64,000 nt of DNA from G963663365 sp963663365 (GTDB lineage: Bacteria > Hinthialibacterota > Hinthialibacteria > Hinthialibacterales > G963663365). Below the pieces are notes generated by a model. That model saw only the letters and a list, made by a program, of their open reading frames with translations, did no database searches and was not told the DNA's origin. Every line of letters begins with the position of its first letter. The stretch's first letter is position 1. Of this stretch, positions 17,071 through 26,676 are shown one piece after another. The stretch is from contig CAXXIH010000008.1 in the NCBI GenBank assembly GCA_963663365.2, forward strand, positions 558,001-622,000, in the 5' to 3' direction. Both the position numbers and the translations under genes were made by a program.

Positions 17071-17098
17071 CGCGCAGATTTTATCTGCGCGTTTTTTT
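17071..17098 (+). terminator. Rho-independent terminator
   Basis: CGCGCAGAT at 17071-17079 pairs perfectly with ATCTGCGCG at 17083-17091 across a three-base loop and is followed by seven T. It ends the transcript that contains the cytochrome gene and the structured region. Confidence 0.95.
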
Positions 17099-17149
17099 AT
17101 GCAAGCCCCGGTTATAGAGCATTAAATAAGTCTTTATTTCAGCCCGCAT

Positions 17150-18508
17150 TTACCCTTCGCTTATTTCCTCATCATCAATCTGCGTTTCACGAACAATTAC
17201 GCCTGATAAGAAAATTAACACGATCAAGTTGGGAATGGCCATCAGTCCGTTCATAACATCAGAAAACAGCCATGCCAATTCCAGTTTGATTGTGGATCCA
17301 ACAATCACAAATAGCACCCACAAGATTCGATAAGGAAGAATTACCCTGATACCGAATAAATATTCGATGCATTTCTCACCATAGTATCCCCATCCAAGAA
17401 TCGTCGAATATGCGAAAAGAACCAATCCCAAAGAGACAACATATCCGGCGGATTTTCCAGGAAATCCATGATGGAATGCCATCACCGTAAGGTTGGGTCC
17501 GGTAACACCGCTCGTCCAAGCCCCTGTCGTTACAATTACGAGGCCGGTCATGGTGCAAACCAATATCGTGTCAATAAAAGTCCCGGTCATAGAGACCAAG
17601 GCTTGTCGTTTGGGATTACGGGTTTTCGCGGCAGCAGCCGCAATTGGCGCACTGCCTAAACCGGATTCATTCGAGAAAAGCCCCTTGCTCACTCCGGAGG
17701 TAATGACTTCTTTTACTGCCGCACCTAAAAAGCCCCCAGCTGCTGCGGCCGGTGAAAAAGCACTTGAAAAAATCAGCCCGAAAGCGCCGGGGATGGCTCG
17801 GTAATTGATAACCAGAATGGCAAGCGCACAAAGCATGTAGATGACCGCCATGACCGGCACCAATACGCCTGAGACTTCTCCGATGCGTTTAATGCCTCCC
17901 AAAACCACGGCTGCCGTCAGAATGGCTAAGACACACCCCGTCACCCAAGCAGGACACCTAAAAGACTCCTGAAGCGCTTCGGCAACAGAATTGGCCTGTA
18001 CCATGTTCCCGATACCGAAGGCAGCAATGCTCCCAAAGACGGCAAACAGGATCCCTAATGATTTCGATCCCAAGCCGCGCTCAAGCGCATACATAGGGCC
18101 ACCAACCATCTCGCCTTTTTCATCAACAACACGGTATTTCACAGCCAAGATGGCTTCACCGTATTTGGTGGCCATGCCGAATATGGCCGTAATCCACATC
18201 CAAACCAGAGCTCCCGGCCCTCCGGCAGCAATAGCCGAAGCAACTCCTGCGATATTGCCGGTGCCGATGGTCGCCGCCAATGCTGTCATTAAGGCTCTAA
18301 AATGAGAAATGTCACCTTGAGCATCCTCATCAGATTTCGAAAAAGCGAGCCGCAGAGCGCGGGGCAACTCACGAAACTGTAAGAGACGAAGGCGAATCGT
18401 CAGAAAAATGCCCGTGCCAAGCAGAAGGGAGATCATCGGTATCCCCCATACATAGCCTTTCGCTAGATTGAAAAAATCGATGGCGGCGGTACTCCATTCA
18501 TTTAACAT
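17150..18508 (-). CDS. sodium:alanine/glycine symporter (AGCS family)
   Basis: The 452-residue inner-membrane protein has about eleven hydrophobic segments and AGCS signatures: TALAATIGTGNIAGVASAI in the first third, GGPMYALERGLG, and SGVSKGLFSNESGLGSAPIAAAAA in the second half. It takes up alanine or glycine with sodium. ATG at 18508 (MLNEWSTAAIDF) is chosen since it begins the family pattern and is preceded by GGAG at eleven bases; a longer in-frame extension lacks family similarity. It is transcribed alone and convergent with the cytochrome unit. Confidence 0.88.
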   Translation of the reverse strand: MLNEWSTAAIDFFNLAKGYVWGIPMISLLLGTGIFLTIRLRLLQFRELPRALRLAFSKSDEDAQGDISHFRALMTALAATIGTGNIAGVASAIAAGGPGALVWMWITAIFGMATKYGEAILAVKYRVVDEKGEMVGGPMYALERGLGSKSLGILFAVFGSIAAFGIGNMVQANSVAEALQESFRCPAWVTGCVLAILTAAVVLGGIKRIGEVSGVLVPVMAVIYMLCALAILVINYRAIPGAFGLIFSSAFSPAAAAGGFLGAAVKEVITSGVSKGLFSNESGLGSAPIAAAAAKTRNPKRQALVSMTGTFIDTILVCTMTGLVIVTTGAWTSGVTGPNLTVMAFHHGFPGKSAGYVVSLGLVLFAYSTILGWGYYGEKCIEYLFGIRVILPYRILWVLFVIVGSTIKLELAWLFSDVMNGLMAIPNLIVLIFLSGVIVRETQIDDEEISEG

Positions 18509-18792
18509 CGGACTTATGACTCCATGCTGAGATGCAAACAATTTGGATCGGCATAACACCGTTAACAATCTGACTTGCGTAAGCAAAACTCATAAAATGA
18601 AGGCTTATAGATCGCATTTTACAACCGGCAGCGAATACGGAAAGCCCCAGAAAATATGGCGGTGCCTCCGGAACAATAATAGACAAACAGATTTAAGGAT
18701 ATTGACTTCCGGGCGCTTTCGCATCCATAGTCTATGATAAATCCAAATCCTATTTATGGTTTCAGTACATTGGCAGCAAAGGCAATAACGAA

Positions 18793-21567
18793 ATGAGACC
18801 GACAGCATCAACCAACACACTCCAAGAGTTCAGATTTTGCACACATTTGGCAGTGCTCTGGATCGGAATTCTTCTGACATCTTTTTCAGCACAAGCCGCG
18901 CCCCAAGAATGTGAGTGGCCCGCCATCAACAAAGAGTGCAGACCGTGGACCTATTGGTGGTGGTTGGGCAGCGCTGTGAATAAAGAAGAGTTGACCCGGC
19001 ACCTTGAGGCCTATCGAAAGGCCGAGATGGGCGGAATGCATATCGTCCCAATCTATGGGGCAAAAGGCTATGAAGCGTCTTATATCCCTTATCTCACGCC
19101 CCAATGGATGGAGATGCTCGCACATACCACGCGAGAAGGAGCACGGCTCGATCTCGGCGTGGATATGACCTCGGGCACCGGCTGGCCCTTCGGAGGCCCC
19201 TGGGTGGGCCCGGAAGATGCTGCTGCACATGTCTTCATTGAAAAATTGGAGTGGGATTCCTCAAAAGTCGAAATACCTTTGCAGTGTAGTGAACAGCCGG
19301 AGGCGCAACTGCAAGCAGTCATGGCTTATGGCCGTGAGGGAGAAATCATTGATCTCAAATCGAAGGTCGGCGAGAACAGCATATTAGACTGGACACCCCC
19401 CCCCGGAATGTGGCGAATTTATGCCGTATTTCAGGGCTGGACCAAGCAACAGGTCAAACGAGCCGCACCCGGAGCAGAAGGCAATGTTCTCGATTTCTTT
19501 TCATCCAAGAAATTGAGCGACTATCTTGCGAGATTCGACGAAGCCTTTAAGGATTTTGACGCACCTCCACCCCGGGCTTTTTATAATGACTCTTTTGAAG
19601 TCTATAACGCCAATTGGACAGACCGTTTCTTTGACGAGTTCGAAAAAAGGCGCGGTTATGATCTGCGGAAGGAATTGCCTGCTCTGCTGCTGGAAGGCGC
19701 TCCCCAGCATTGTGCCCGCGTCCGTAGCGATTACCGGGAGACTGTCCACGATCTTCTTTATGAAGACTTCACTCAAACTTGGGCCGCTTGGTGTCATGGT
19801 AAGGGGAGTTTGGCCCGTAGCCAGGCACATGGCTCACCGGGAAATTTGATCGATCTTTATGGCGCGGCGGATATTCCCGAGACAGAAGGCTTTGGCAGAG
19901 GCGGGGCCGAGATACTCGTTTCTAAAGTCGCATCATCGGCATCGCACCTATTGGGGAAACCTCTGACTTCATCAGAATCCTGTACCTGGCTGGGAGAGCA
20001 TTTTCAGGTCTCTCTGGCTCAAGTAAAACCAGCTATCGATCAGTTCTTTGTGGCAGGTATTAACCACATCGTTTATCACGGAATGCCTTTCTCTCCCAAG
20101 GATGTTCCCTACCCCGGCTGGTTGTTCTACGCATCCACCCACTTTGGCCTAACAAACACATTCCAGCGGGATTTCCCCGAGTTGAACCGTTATATATCCC
20201 GCTGTCAGTCCTTCCTCCAAGGCGGCTCCCCAACCAATGATGTGTTGCTTTATTTGCCGATTTACGATCTTTGGGCCAAAGAACATGGCGAGAAAAACAT
20301 GCTTCAGTACTGCCAGGTCCATAATGCGGACGATTGGCTGAAAACAAATATGAAACCGACCTATTCAGCGGCTGAATATATGTGGTCACATGGGTACACG
20401 TTTGACTATGTGTCTGACAGCATTCTTAAAGACCATTTAGAAGGCAACGACGCAGGAATATCCAATGGCCTCCAAACCTACAAAGCGGTTCTGGTCTCTA
20501 ATTGTGAAATCATGCCGACAGCAACATTGGAGCGGTTGATCGAATTGGCCCGGCAGGGTGGCACGATCCTCTTTCAAGAGGGGCTCCCTAAGGATGTTCC
20601 CGGTCTTAACAATCTGGAGCGGCGAAAGAAACGTCTGGGTCAGCTGGTGGGGCAGATTATGCAGCAAGCCGATTTTGACGGGAACATGGCCCGGGCAAAG
20701 ATTGGCCAAGGAAAAATCTTAATCGGTGGAAACCTGCCAAAACTCCTGGAGGCCATAGGCATCGAGCGAGAGCGGATGGCTGACTCAGGACTGGAGTTCG
20801 TTAAACGCAAACACGATTTTGGCATCGATTATTTCATCGCAAATCGAAAGGAGCCTGCTTATGACGGTTGGCTGCCATTGAGTATTGATGCTAAATCAGT
20901 ACTGACTTACGATCCCCTGCACGGAAACAAAGGATTAGCGCAAATCCGCCAACAAAAGCCGGGTGAAACACAAGTCCGACTGGTCCTTCAGCCGGGTGAC
21001 GCTCTTGTGCTCCGCGCACTCAAAACTGAAGTTGATCATCCCGCCTGGCCCTACACAACCATCAAAGGAGTCAGCACCGTATTGGAGGGACCTTGGAAAC
21101 TTGAATTCATCGACGGTGGACCGGAACTTCCTGCCAGCCGGTCTCTGCAAGAACTCGGATCTTGGACGGACGGCGGCGATGAGAAATCAGCCGCTTTTTC
21201 GGGCACAGGAAGTTACAGGACTCGGTTTTCTCTACCCACAACAACGGCAGATGGCTGGTATCTAGAATTAGGAGAAGTCCATGAAACGGCCAGTATCTTT
21301 GTAAATAATCAACATGCGGGCTCTTTATGGTGCAATCCCTTCCATCTCGACATAACTCCTTTTCTTAAAAAAGGCGAAAATGAACTGGAAATACAGGTGA
21401 CCAACCTAATGGCGAACCGCATCGCGGCCATGGATCGCGTCGGCCAAGAATGGAAAAATTTCTTTTTCGTCAATATCGACTATAAGCCATTCGACGCTTC
21501 CGGGTGGGAACCCATGCCATCCGGACTACTAGGCCCCGTTCGCTTGGTTCCTTTTCAATTGGAATAA
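18793..21567 (+). CDS. secreted glycoside hydrolase family 106-like protein (alpha-L-rhamnosidase type)
   Basis: The 924-residue precursor has a signal peptide (hydrophobic 17-33, cleavage near SAQA-AP). The mature start PWTYWWWLGSAVNKEELTR and the block DMTSGTGWPFGGPWV (near 120) are typical of GH106 alpha-L-rhamnosidases and relatives. The central part looks like the TIM-barrel and Rossmann-like modules of this family. A C-terminal beta-sandwich (WYLELGEVHETASIFVNN...HLDITPFLKKGENELEI, about 820-880) resembles the sugar-binding domain of glycosidases. It probably removes rhamnose from plant or microbial polysaccharides outside the cytoplasm; the exact sugar is inference. Confidence 0.82.
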   Translation: MRPTASTNTLQEFRFCTHLAVLWIGILLTSFSAQAAPQECEWPAINKECRPWTYWWWLGSAVNKEELTRHLEAYRKAEMGGMHIVPIYGAKGYEASYIPYLTPQWMEMLAHTTREGARLDLGVDMTSGTGWPFGGPWVGPEDAAAHVFIEKLEWDSSKVEIPLQCSEQPEAQLQAVMAYGREGEIIDLKSKVGENSILDWTPPPGMWRIYAVFQGWTKQQVKRAAPGAEGNVLDFFSSKKLSDYLARFDEAFKDFDAPPPRAFYNDSFEVYNANWTDRFFDEFEKRRGYDLRKELPALLLEGAPQHCARVRSDYRETVHDLLYEDFTQTWAAWCHGKGSLARSQAHGSPGNLIDLYGAADIPETEGFGRGGAEILVSKVASSASHLLGKPLTSSESCTWLGEHFQVSLAQVKPAIDQFFVAGINHIVYHGMPFSPKDVPYPGWLFYASTHFGLTNTFQRDFPELNRYISRCQSFLQGGSPTNDVLLYLPIYDLWAKEHGEKNMLQYCQVHNADDWLKTNMKPTYSAAEYMWSHGYTFDYVSDSILKDHLEGNDAGISNGLQTYKAVLVSNCEIMPTATLERLIELARQGGTILFQEGLPKDVPGLNNLERRKKRLGQLVGQIMQQADFDGNMARAKIGQGKILIGGNLPKLLEAIGIERERMADSGLEFVKRKHDFGIDYFIANRKEPAYDGWLPLSIDAKSVLTYDPLHGNKGLAQIRQQKPGETQVRLVLQPGDALVLRALKTEVDHPAWPYTTIKGVSTVLEGPWKLEFIDGGPELPASRSLQELGSWTDGGDEKSAAFSGTGSYRTRFSLPTTTADGWYLELGEVHETASIFVNNQHAGSLWCNPFHLDITPFLKKGENELEIQVTNLMANRIAAMDRVGQEWKNFFFVNIDYKPFDASGWEPMPSGLLGPVRLVPFQLE

Positions 21568-21610
21568 CAAACAAACCAGGACTCTTATGGATTTATGCCA
21601 ACTGGGATTT

Positions 21611-21832
21611 CTAGAACGTGTAAACAAAAGGTGCGAAAGCCGGAGCAACGGATCCCAAAAAGATAATTACGGCGATAAGCAGAAGCATGATCACAATCGG
21701 CAGAAGCCAGAACTTTTTGCGGACTTTTAGAAAATCCCAAAGTTCGGCAATCAAACCGAGGATTCCGCTCCGGCGTTTGCGTAGTTTCAGGCCGGACGGA
21801 GCCATTTGCCCTGTTGATGACGGTTCTGTCAT
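21611..21832 (-). CDS. small membrane protein, DUF5989 type
   Basis: The 73-residue protein has a basic N-terminal half (KLRKRRSGILGLIAELWDFLKVRKKFW) and one membrane helix (LLPIVIMLLLIAVIIFLGS). It ends in FAPFVYTF. This matches the small DUF5989 proteins that accompany SxtJ and carbamoyltransferase genes; their function is unknown. The ATG at 21832 is chosen because the longer frame overlaps the SxtJ gene and shows no family likeness. It is the last gene of a three-gene unit. Confidence 0.75.
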   Translation of the reverse strand: MTEPSSTGQMAPSGLKLRKRRSGILGLIAELWDFLKVRKKFWLLPIVIMLLLIAVIIFLGSVAPAFAPFVYTF

Positions 21833-21893
21833 GTGTATTCCCGATAAATGGCCTTCGTTTTCAATAGGGTCAGAAGTTACGAAGTGTAGTCCA

Positions 21894-22328
21894 TTAAAAC
21901 TGTCTCTCAAAATGATCCCGGGCAAGAGGCTCACGTTCGATCCAGAAACTCTGCCCATCACCCTGTTTCTTCAAATTCAAAGGATCTCTGCCCCCAAGTC
22001 TCATAAAAAACGCAAAAGGAGTTATCACGCCAAAATATATCAACGTTAACAGAATGCGGATTACGAAATAGCCCATTGTTAGTGCGGCATACATCCAGCC
22101 AATGTAGGGAATCCGCAATTTCATAGGTGCAATAAAACTGCAGAGCAAAAATGCAATGGCGGGCAGAACAAGAATCTTTGCCGCGACCGGGCTCTGGGGA
22201 AATAGACCGATACCGAACCAAAGGCATAGTGACAATAGAGGAAGGGCAATTCCCATGCTGATGCCAAACCAAAAGAGGTTTTTTCGGTTCGGCTCGGGCA
22301 TATATGCATATTCGGCACGAAGCGACAT
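21894..22328 (-). CDS. SxtJ-family membrane protein
   Basis: The 144-residue protein has about three membrane helices (24-42, 49-68, 78-105). It ends with the family pattern GGRDPLNLKKQGDGQSFWIERE, as in SxtJ and related proteins encoded beside carbamoyltransferases. No enzymatic role is established. It starts 52 bp after the carbamoyltransferase gene in the same direction, suggesting a membrane partner for that enzyme (inference). Confidence 0.8.
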   Translation of the reverse strand: MSLRAEYAYMPEPNRKNLFWFGISMGIALPLLSLCLWFGIGLFPQSPVAAKILVLPAIAFLLCSFIAPMKLRIPYIGWMYAALTMGYFVIRILLTLIYFGVITPFAFFMRLGGRDPLNLKKQGDGQSFWIEREPLARDHFERQF

Positions 22329-22380
22329 ACGTTTTCAAATCCAAAATCCAGGCATCATATGCCGGGCAATACAAAATTTT

Positions 22381-24201
22381 CTAGTCTAATTCAAACTCTT
22401 GCCGCCAGTCACCTTCTTCAGTCCAAGGCGGCTGCTCTTGTTTATCGAGGATACAAGTTCCCAGCACCAGATAATCCATTTCAGTACGCATAAAACAACG
22501 ATAGGCATCCTCAGGCGTACAGACAATCGGCTCTCCGCGTACATTAAAACTCGTATTCACAATCACGCCACACCCTTCCAGCCTATCAAAAGCCGAAATC
22601 AGGTCGTGATAGCGCGGATTATCCTCCCGCTCAACAGTCTGAACACGGGCCGAATAATCGACATGCGTCACGGCAGGAATGTCGCTACGAGGAATATTCA
22701 GTTTCTCAATACCAAAGAGCTGTTTTTGTTCCTCTGTGAGTGGGATACGACGGTCTTCACAAACCGGAGCCACCAATAACATGTAGGGTGATGCTGCATC
22801 CAATTCAAAATAATCGGAAACACGTTCCCTTAATACGGACGGCGCGAAGGGGCGAAACGATTCCCGATATTTGATTTTCAAATTCATAGTTTTTTGCATG
22901 GCCGGAGAACGCGGATCACCAATTATGCTGCGGGCTCCAAGGGCGCGCGGGCCAAATTCCATCCGTCCTTGAAACCACCCCACCACCTTTTCCGCTGCAA
23001 GGAGTTGGGCAACATCTTGAGGAAGTTCATCTTCACGGATACGCCGATAAGGAGCCTTACGCCGTTGGCAAAAAACTTCTAAATCATCGTCTGAATAGCT
23101 CGGACCGAGTAAAGCACCTTTCATTCGGTCGCGGCCATTGCTACCGGCCAAACGCGGCTGGTCAAAATATCGGTGCCATATCGCCAAAGCGACACCGGCC
23201 GCGCCGCCGGCATCGCCGGATGCAGGTTGAATCCATATCTTTTCAAACGGCCCCTCGCGCAGGATTTTTCCATTGCCGACACAATTTAGGGCCACCCCTC
23301 CCGCCATACAGAGGTTGTGGGAGCCAGTTCTTTCATGGGCATGACGGGCCATGCGCAACATGGCCATTTCCGTAATTTCCTGAACGGAGCGTGCCAAATC
23401 CATCTCTCGTTGTGTCAGGTTACTTTCGGGCTTGCGCGGGGGACCACCAAAAATCTCATCAAACCGCCCCCCCGTCATGGTCAGGCCACGATGATAATTG
23501 AAATACTCCATGTTAAGCCGAAAAGATCCATCCTCGCGCAATTCAATCACGTGATCCAAAAGCGTTTTGACATACTTCGGCTCACCATAAGGAGCGAGAC
23601 CCATCACTTTGTATTCCCCGGAATTGACTTTAAAACCGGTGTAGTACGTAAAAGCTGAATACAACAGCCCCAGCGAATGCGGATAGCGCGTCTCAGCCAG
23701 AAGCTGTAATTGATTCCCTTGCCCATGCCCCAAAGTCGTCGTAGACCACTCCCCTACCCCGTCAATGGTTAGAACAGCGGCTTCATCAAAAGGTGAGGGA
23801 TAAAATGCGCTGGCCGCATGGCTCTCGTGGTGCTCGCCAAAGAAGACTTCGCCATCATAATCCAGCTCTTTACGGATTGTATCAGGCATCCAAAGCCGTT
23901 CGCGTAAATAGGTCGGCATTAATGTCAAAAAATGACGCAGACCGGATGGGGCAACACCAATGTAATTTTCAAGCAGTCTTTCGAATTTGAGAAGCGGTTT
24001 ATCGTAAAAACCGACAACATCCACATCGGCAACATTCAAATCCGCTTCTTTCAGGCAATAGCGGCAGGCATGAGACGGGAAATCCGAATCATGCTTTTTG
24101 CGTGTAAAACGCTCCTCTTGAGCAGCGGCCACGATCTCACCATCCACCAGCAAGCAAGCCGCGCTGTCATGATAATATGCCGATATACCTAGAATACGCA
24201 T
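22381..24201 (-). CDS. NodU/CmcH-type carbamoyltransferase
   Basis: The 606-residue enzyme has the Kae1-like N-terminal domain (MRILGISAYYHDSAACLL; GEHHESHAASAFYPS near 117-131; TIDGVGEW). The YrdC-like carbamoyl-transfer domain follows (FGPRALGARSIIGDPR and YRESFRPFAPSVL). Family members use carbamoyl phosphate and ATP to carbamoylate hydroxyl groups on secondary metabolites or surface sugars. The ATG at 24201 is chosen since it begins the conserved family N-terminus; an in-frame TTG 19 codons earlier has no ribosome site. With SxtJ and DUF5989 it forms a conserved three-gene unit often seen near exopolysaccharide genes; none are seen here. Confidence 0.88.
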   Translation of the reverse strand: MRILGISAYYHDSAACLLVDGEIVAAAQEERFTRKKHDSDFPSHACRYCLKEADLNVADVDVVGFYDKPLLKFERLLENYIGVAPSGLRHFLTLMPTYLRERLWMPDTIRKELDYDGEVFFGEHHESHAASAFYPSPFDEAAVLTIDGVGEWSTTTLGHGQGNQLQLLAETRYPHSLGLLYSAFTYYTGFKVNSGEYKVMGLAPYGEPKYVKTLLDHVIELREDGSFRLNMEYFNYHRGLTMTGGRFDEIFGGPPRKPESNLTQREMDLARSVQEITEMAMLRMARHAHERTGSHNLCMAGGVALNCVGNGKILREGPFEKIWIQPASGDAGGAAGVALAIWHRYFDQPRLAGSNGRDRMKGALLGPSYSDDDLEVFCQRRKAPYRRIREDELPQDVAQLLAAEKVVGWFQGRMEFGPRALGARSIIGDPRSPAMQKTMNLKIKYRESFRPFAPSVLRERVSDYFELDAASPYMLLVAPVCEDRRIPLTEEQKQLFGIEKLNIPRSDIPAVTHVDYSARVQTVEREDNPRYHDLISAFDRLEGCGVIVNTSFNVRGEPIVCTPEDAYRCFMRTEMDYLVLGTCILDKQEQPPWTEEGDWRQEFELD

Positions 24202-24333
24202 CTTTTTTTGGTCTTGTGGATTGTATGGACTGGAAGATGTCTCTTTAAGGGAGCTCAACAGGATAACATCATGCTACAAGGTCAATCAAAGCAGATTCTG
24301 TCCGGCTCTTTCGGACGTTTGATTTGGGCTGGA

Positions 24334-25782
24334 TTATGTATGACGGGTTGAACGGCCGTCTTTCTCAGGCAATTCAATACCCAATGATTTCACTTTGCGA
24401 AACAGAGTGCTCTTGTGAATACCGAGGCTTTTGGCGGCGGAGGCACGATTTCCGCGGTTTTGTTTTAGGGCTTCTTCGATCAACCGCCTCTCCATTTGTT
24501 CCAATGTGGTCAACGTACTCGCGACAGTGCCGCCGGAGGGGGGATCGGGACGCAGATTATCCGGCAGATGTGCGGTCTCAATCATCCCGCCGGGACAAAG
24601 AATAAACGCGTGCTCGATGATGTTTTCCAATTCACGGATATTCCCCGGATAGTCATGCCCCAACAGAATCGTCATCGTCTCGGTTGAGAGTCCGGTAATA
24701 TCCTTGCCTCGCAGACGGTTGAAGCGATCAATAATCGAATCAATGAGCAAAGGGATATCTTCTTTCCGGTCCCGTAAAGGCGGCAAAAGCAATCGGACAA
24801 CATTGACACGGTAATAAAGATCATCCCGGAATGAACCCGCCTTAACCAAATCTGCCAGACATTTATTGGTCGCGGCAAGCACCCGCACATCCGCCCTCAT
24901 AGACTCCATCGCTCCCAATGGCTCATAGGTTTTTTCCTGCAGAACCCGAAGCAGGCGGATTTGCAGGGCGGGAGAGACATCCCCGATTTCATCCAAAAAG
25001 ATCGTTCCGCCTTCCGCAAGAGCAAAACGCCCCGGCTTGTCTTTTCGGGCATCGGTGAATGCGCCGGCTTTGTACCCAAAGAGCTCCGACTCCAGCAACG
25101 TATCGGGAAGCGCACCGCAATTGACAGCGACGAACGGTTTCTCGCTTCGTCCGCTTAGGCTGTGTATGGCACGGGCAAAGAGTTCTTTTCCGGTGCCGCT
25201 TTCCCCTTCAATCAGGATCGTGCTATCGCACTCCGCAATCTGAGGCAGAAGGTGAAAGAGTTCCTGCATGCGGTGGTTTTTACTGATAATATCTGCAAAT
25301 GTATATTTTCCGGTTACCTCTTTGCGCAATTCTTCAACCAGCGTCAAATCCCGGAATGTTTCGGCGCCGCCTATGACTTGCCCGTCACTGTCTTTTAGCA
25401 AAGCGGTAGAGATACTAATCGGAAGTTGATTTCCCTGACGGTCAACAATATATACAGCTTTATTGATAACAGGTGTACCCGTTTCCAAGGTTTGGCGTAG
25501 AGCGCAATTCGATTCGCATATTTCCGTACGAAATATATCGCAACATAACTTTCCAAAAGCCTGTTTGCGTGAAAATCCCGTAATCCGCTCGGCAGCCTGA
25601 TTAAATGAGGTAATCCGCCACTGAGTATCTACAGTAAAAACGCCGTCGGCAATAGAATCCAAAATGGTTTCGAAACGATCTTCGGAAAACACTTCCACTG
25701 CCTGAGAGTCATCAAATTGGTTTTGCATAGCGCTGCTTTCGGGTGAGGCAGTCAGATCGTCGGCGCTATCGTTTACGGTCAT
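24334..25782 (-). CDS. sigma-54-dependent transcriptional activator with cysteine-rich PAS domain
   Basis: The 482-residue protein has an N-terminal PAS domain (about 33-140), an AAA+ sigma-54 activator domain and a C-terminal Fis-type helix-turn-helix (RASAAKSLGIHKSTLFRKV). The AAA+ domain shows Walker A GESGTGKE, Walker B GGTIFLDEIGD and the sigma-54 contact loop as GAFTDA instead of GAFTGA. The PAS domain holds a cluster CC-x7-C-x3-CAL that suggests redox or metal sensing. There is no receiver domain, so the signal is sensed directly by PAS. ATG at 25782 (MTVNDSAD) is the most likely of several in-frame starts. It is downstream of the degenerate receiver gene in the same direction. Confidence 0.85.
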   Translation of the reverse strand: MTVNDSADDLTASPESSAMQNQFDDSQAVEVFSEDRFETILDSIADGVFTVDTQWRITSFNQAAERITGFSRKQAFGKLCCDIFRTEICESNCALRQTLETGTPVINKAVYIVDRQGNQLPISISTALLKDSDGQVIGGAETFRDLTLVEELRKEVTGKYTFADIISKNHRMQELFHLLPQIAECDSTILIEGESGTGKELFARAIHSLSGRSEKPFVAVNCGALPDTLLESELFGYKAGAFTDARKDKPGRFALAEGGTIFLDEIGDVSPALQIRLLRVLQEKTYEPLGAMESMRADVRVLAATNKCLADLVKAGSFRDDLYYRVNVVRLLLPPLRDRKEDIPLLIDSIIDRFNRLRGKDITGLSTETMTILLGHDYPGNIRELENIIEHAFILCPGGMIETAHLPDNLRPDPPSGGTVASTLTTLEQMERRLIEEALKQNRGNRASAAKSLGIHKSTLFRKVKSLGIELPEKDGRSTRHT

Positions 25783-25970
25783 GACAACTACAACCACACC
25801 TTCCCCAAGATACATAAGCGAACACACACGGCTCCTTATGCATGAATACCACGGTCTAGAATAACATGTATTGACCGCCCCGTACCCCGGAAAAACCACC
25901 CTCTTCTCAATAAGTCACTAATGTACGGCCTGTACCTCCAGGGAGAGTGCAGCCCCAAAATCAGTTTTCT

Positions 25971-26432
25971 TTATCCCACACGAAAGCGGTCTTTTAGCCA
26001 CCGCAAAGGCGAAAATGAACCGGACCGGACCTGCACGCCAGGACTTCGAAGCGCGGCATCGATCTCAGAGGGTGTCCGTTCACGGCTAAAAGGCTTATGA
26101 ATCCACTCGCGCACGCCGTGTGTTGTAAAGGACCGTTCCTCTTCAGGATCGATTTGTCCGGCAATCATGGCGATACCGGCATTACCAACAAGAGGCTTTA
26201 ACAGCCACAAAGCCTCTTCGCTTCCCATACCATCGTCTAAATCCTTATCGATCAAGACAAGCTGGTATTGGTTTTGACGGCAAAAAGCCACAGCATCCAA
26301 TGCCTTACACGCGGCATCAGTCTCCAATTGCACGCCGCTTAGGCACTTTCTGAGTGGATTTACAATTTCTTCGTCGCTAGCAAGTATTAATGCCCTTCCA
26401 ATCGTATCTTGGGGGTCTTTTTGCATAATCAT
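25971..26432 (-). CDS. receiver-like (CheY-fold) protein, partly degenerate
   Basis: The 153-residue protein follows the CheY pattern: ALILASDEEIV at the first strand, YQLVLIDKDLDDG at the expected phospho-acceptor strand, IAMIAG at the fourth strand and WIHKPFSRE with the conserved Lys-Pro. The acidic pair after strand one is shifted and the usual Thr/Ser of strand four is Ala, so phosphorylation switching may be weak or lost. The basic C-terminal tail (FSPLRWLKDRFRVG) is not a known output domain. GAGG eight bases before the ATG at 26432 sets the start. Confidence 0.6.
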   Translation of the reverse strand: MIMQKDPQDTIGRALILASDEEIVNPLRKCLSGVQLETDAACKALDAVAFCRQNQYQLVLIDKDLDDGMGSEEALWLLKPLVGNAGIAMIAGQIDPEEERSFTTHGVREWIHKPFSRERTPSEIDAALRSPGVQVRSGSFSPLRWLKDRFRVG

Positions 26433-26676
26433 GGTTGACACCTCGAGGTCCACCCCATCACCGTATGTTGTACTATGCAAACGTAATGCCACGACCTGCA
26501 CACATTCATGAATCACCGCAACTCAAGATAAAAGAAGGGATAAACACATAAAATGAGACTCTGTGGCAAAGCAGAACATTTGTGCCGCAACACGCTTTGT
26601 CTACGATTGTCACACCGGTTACTCAAAAATGACAAAAATGACCGCCTAAACAATATTCCACACAGATACATCGCCA

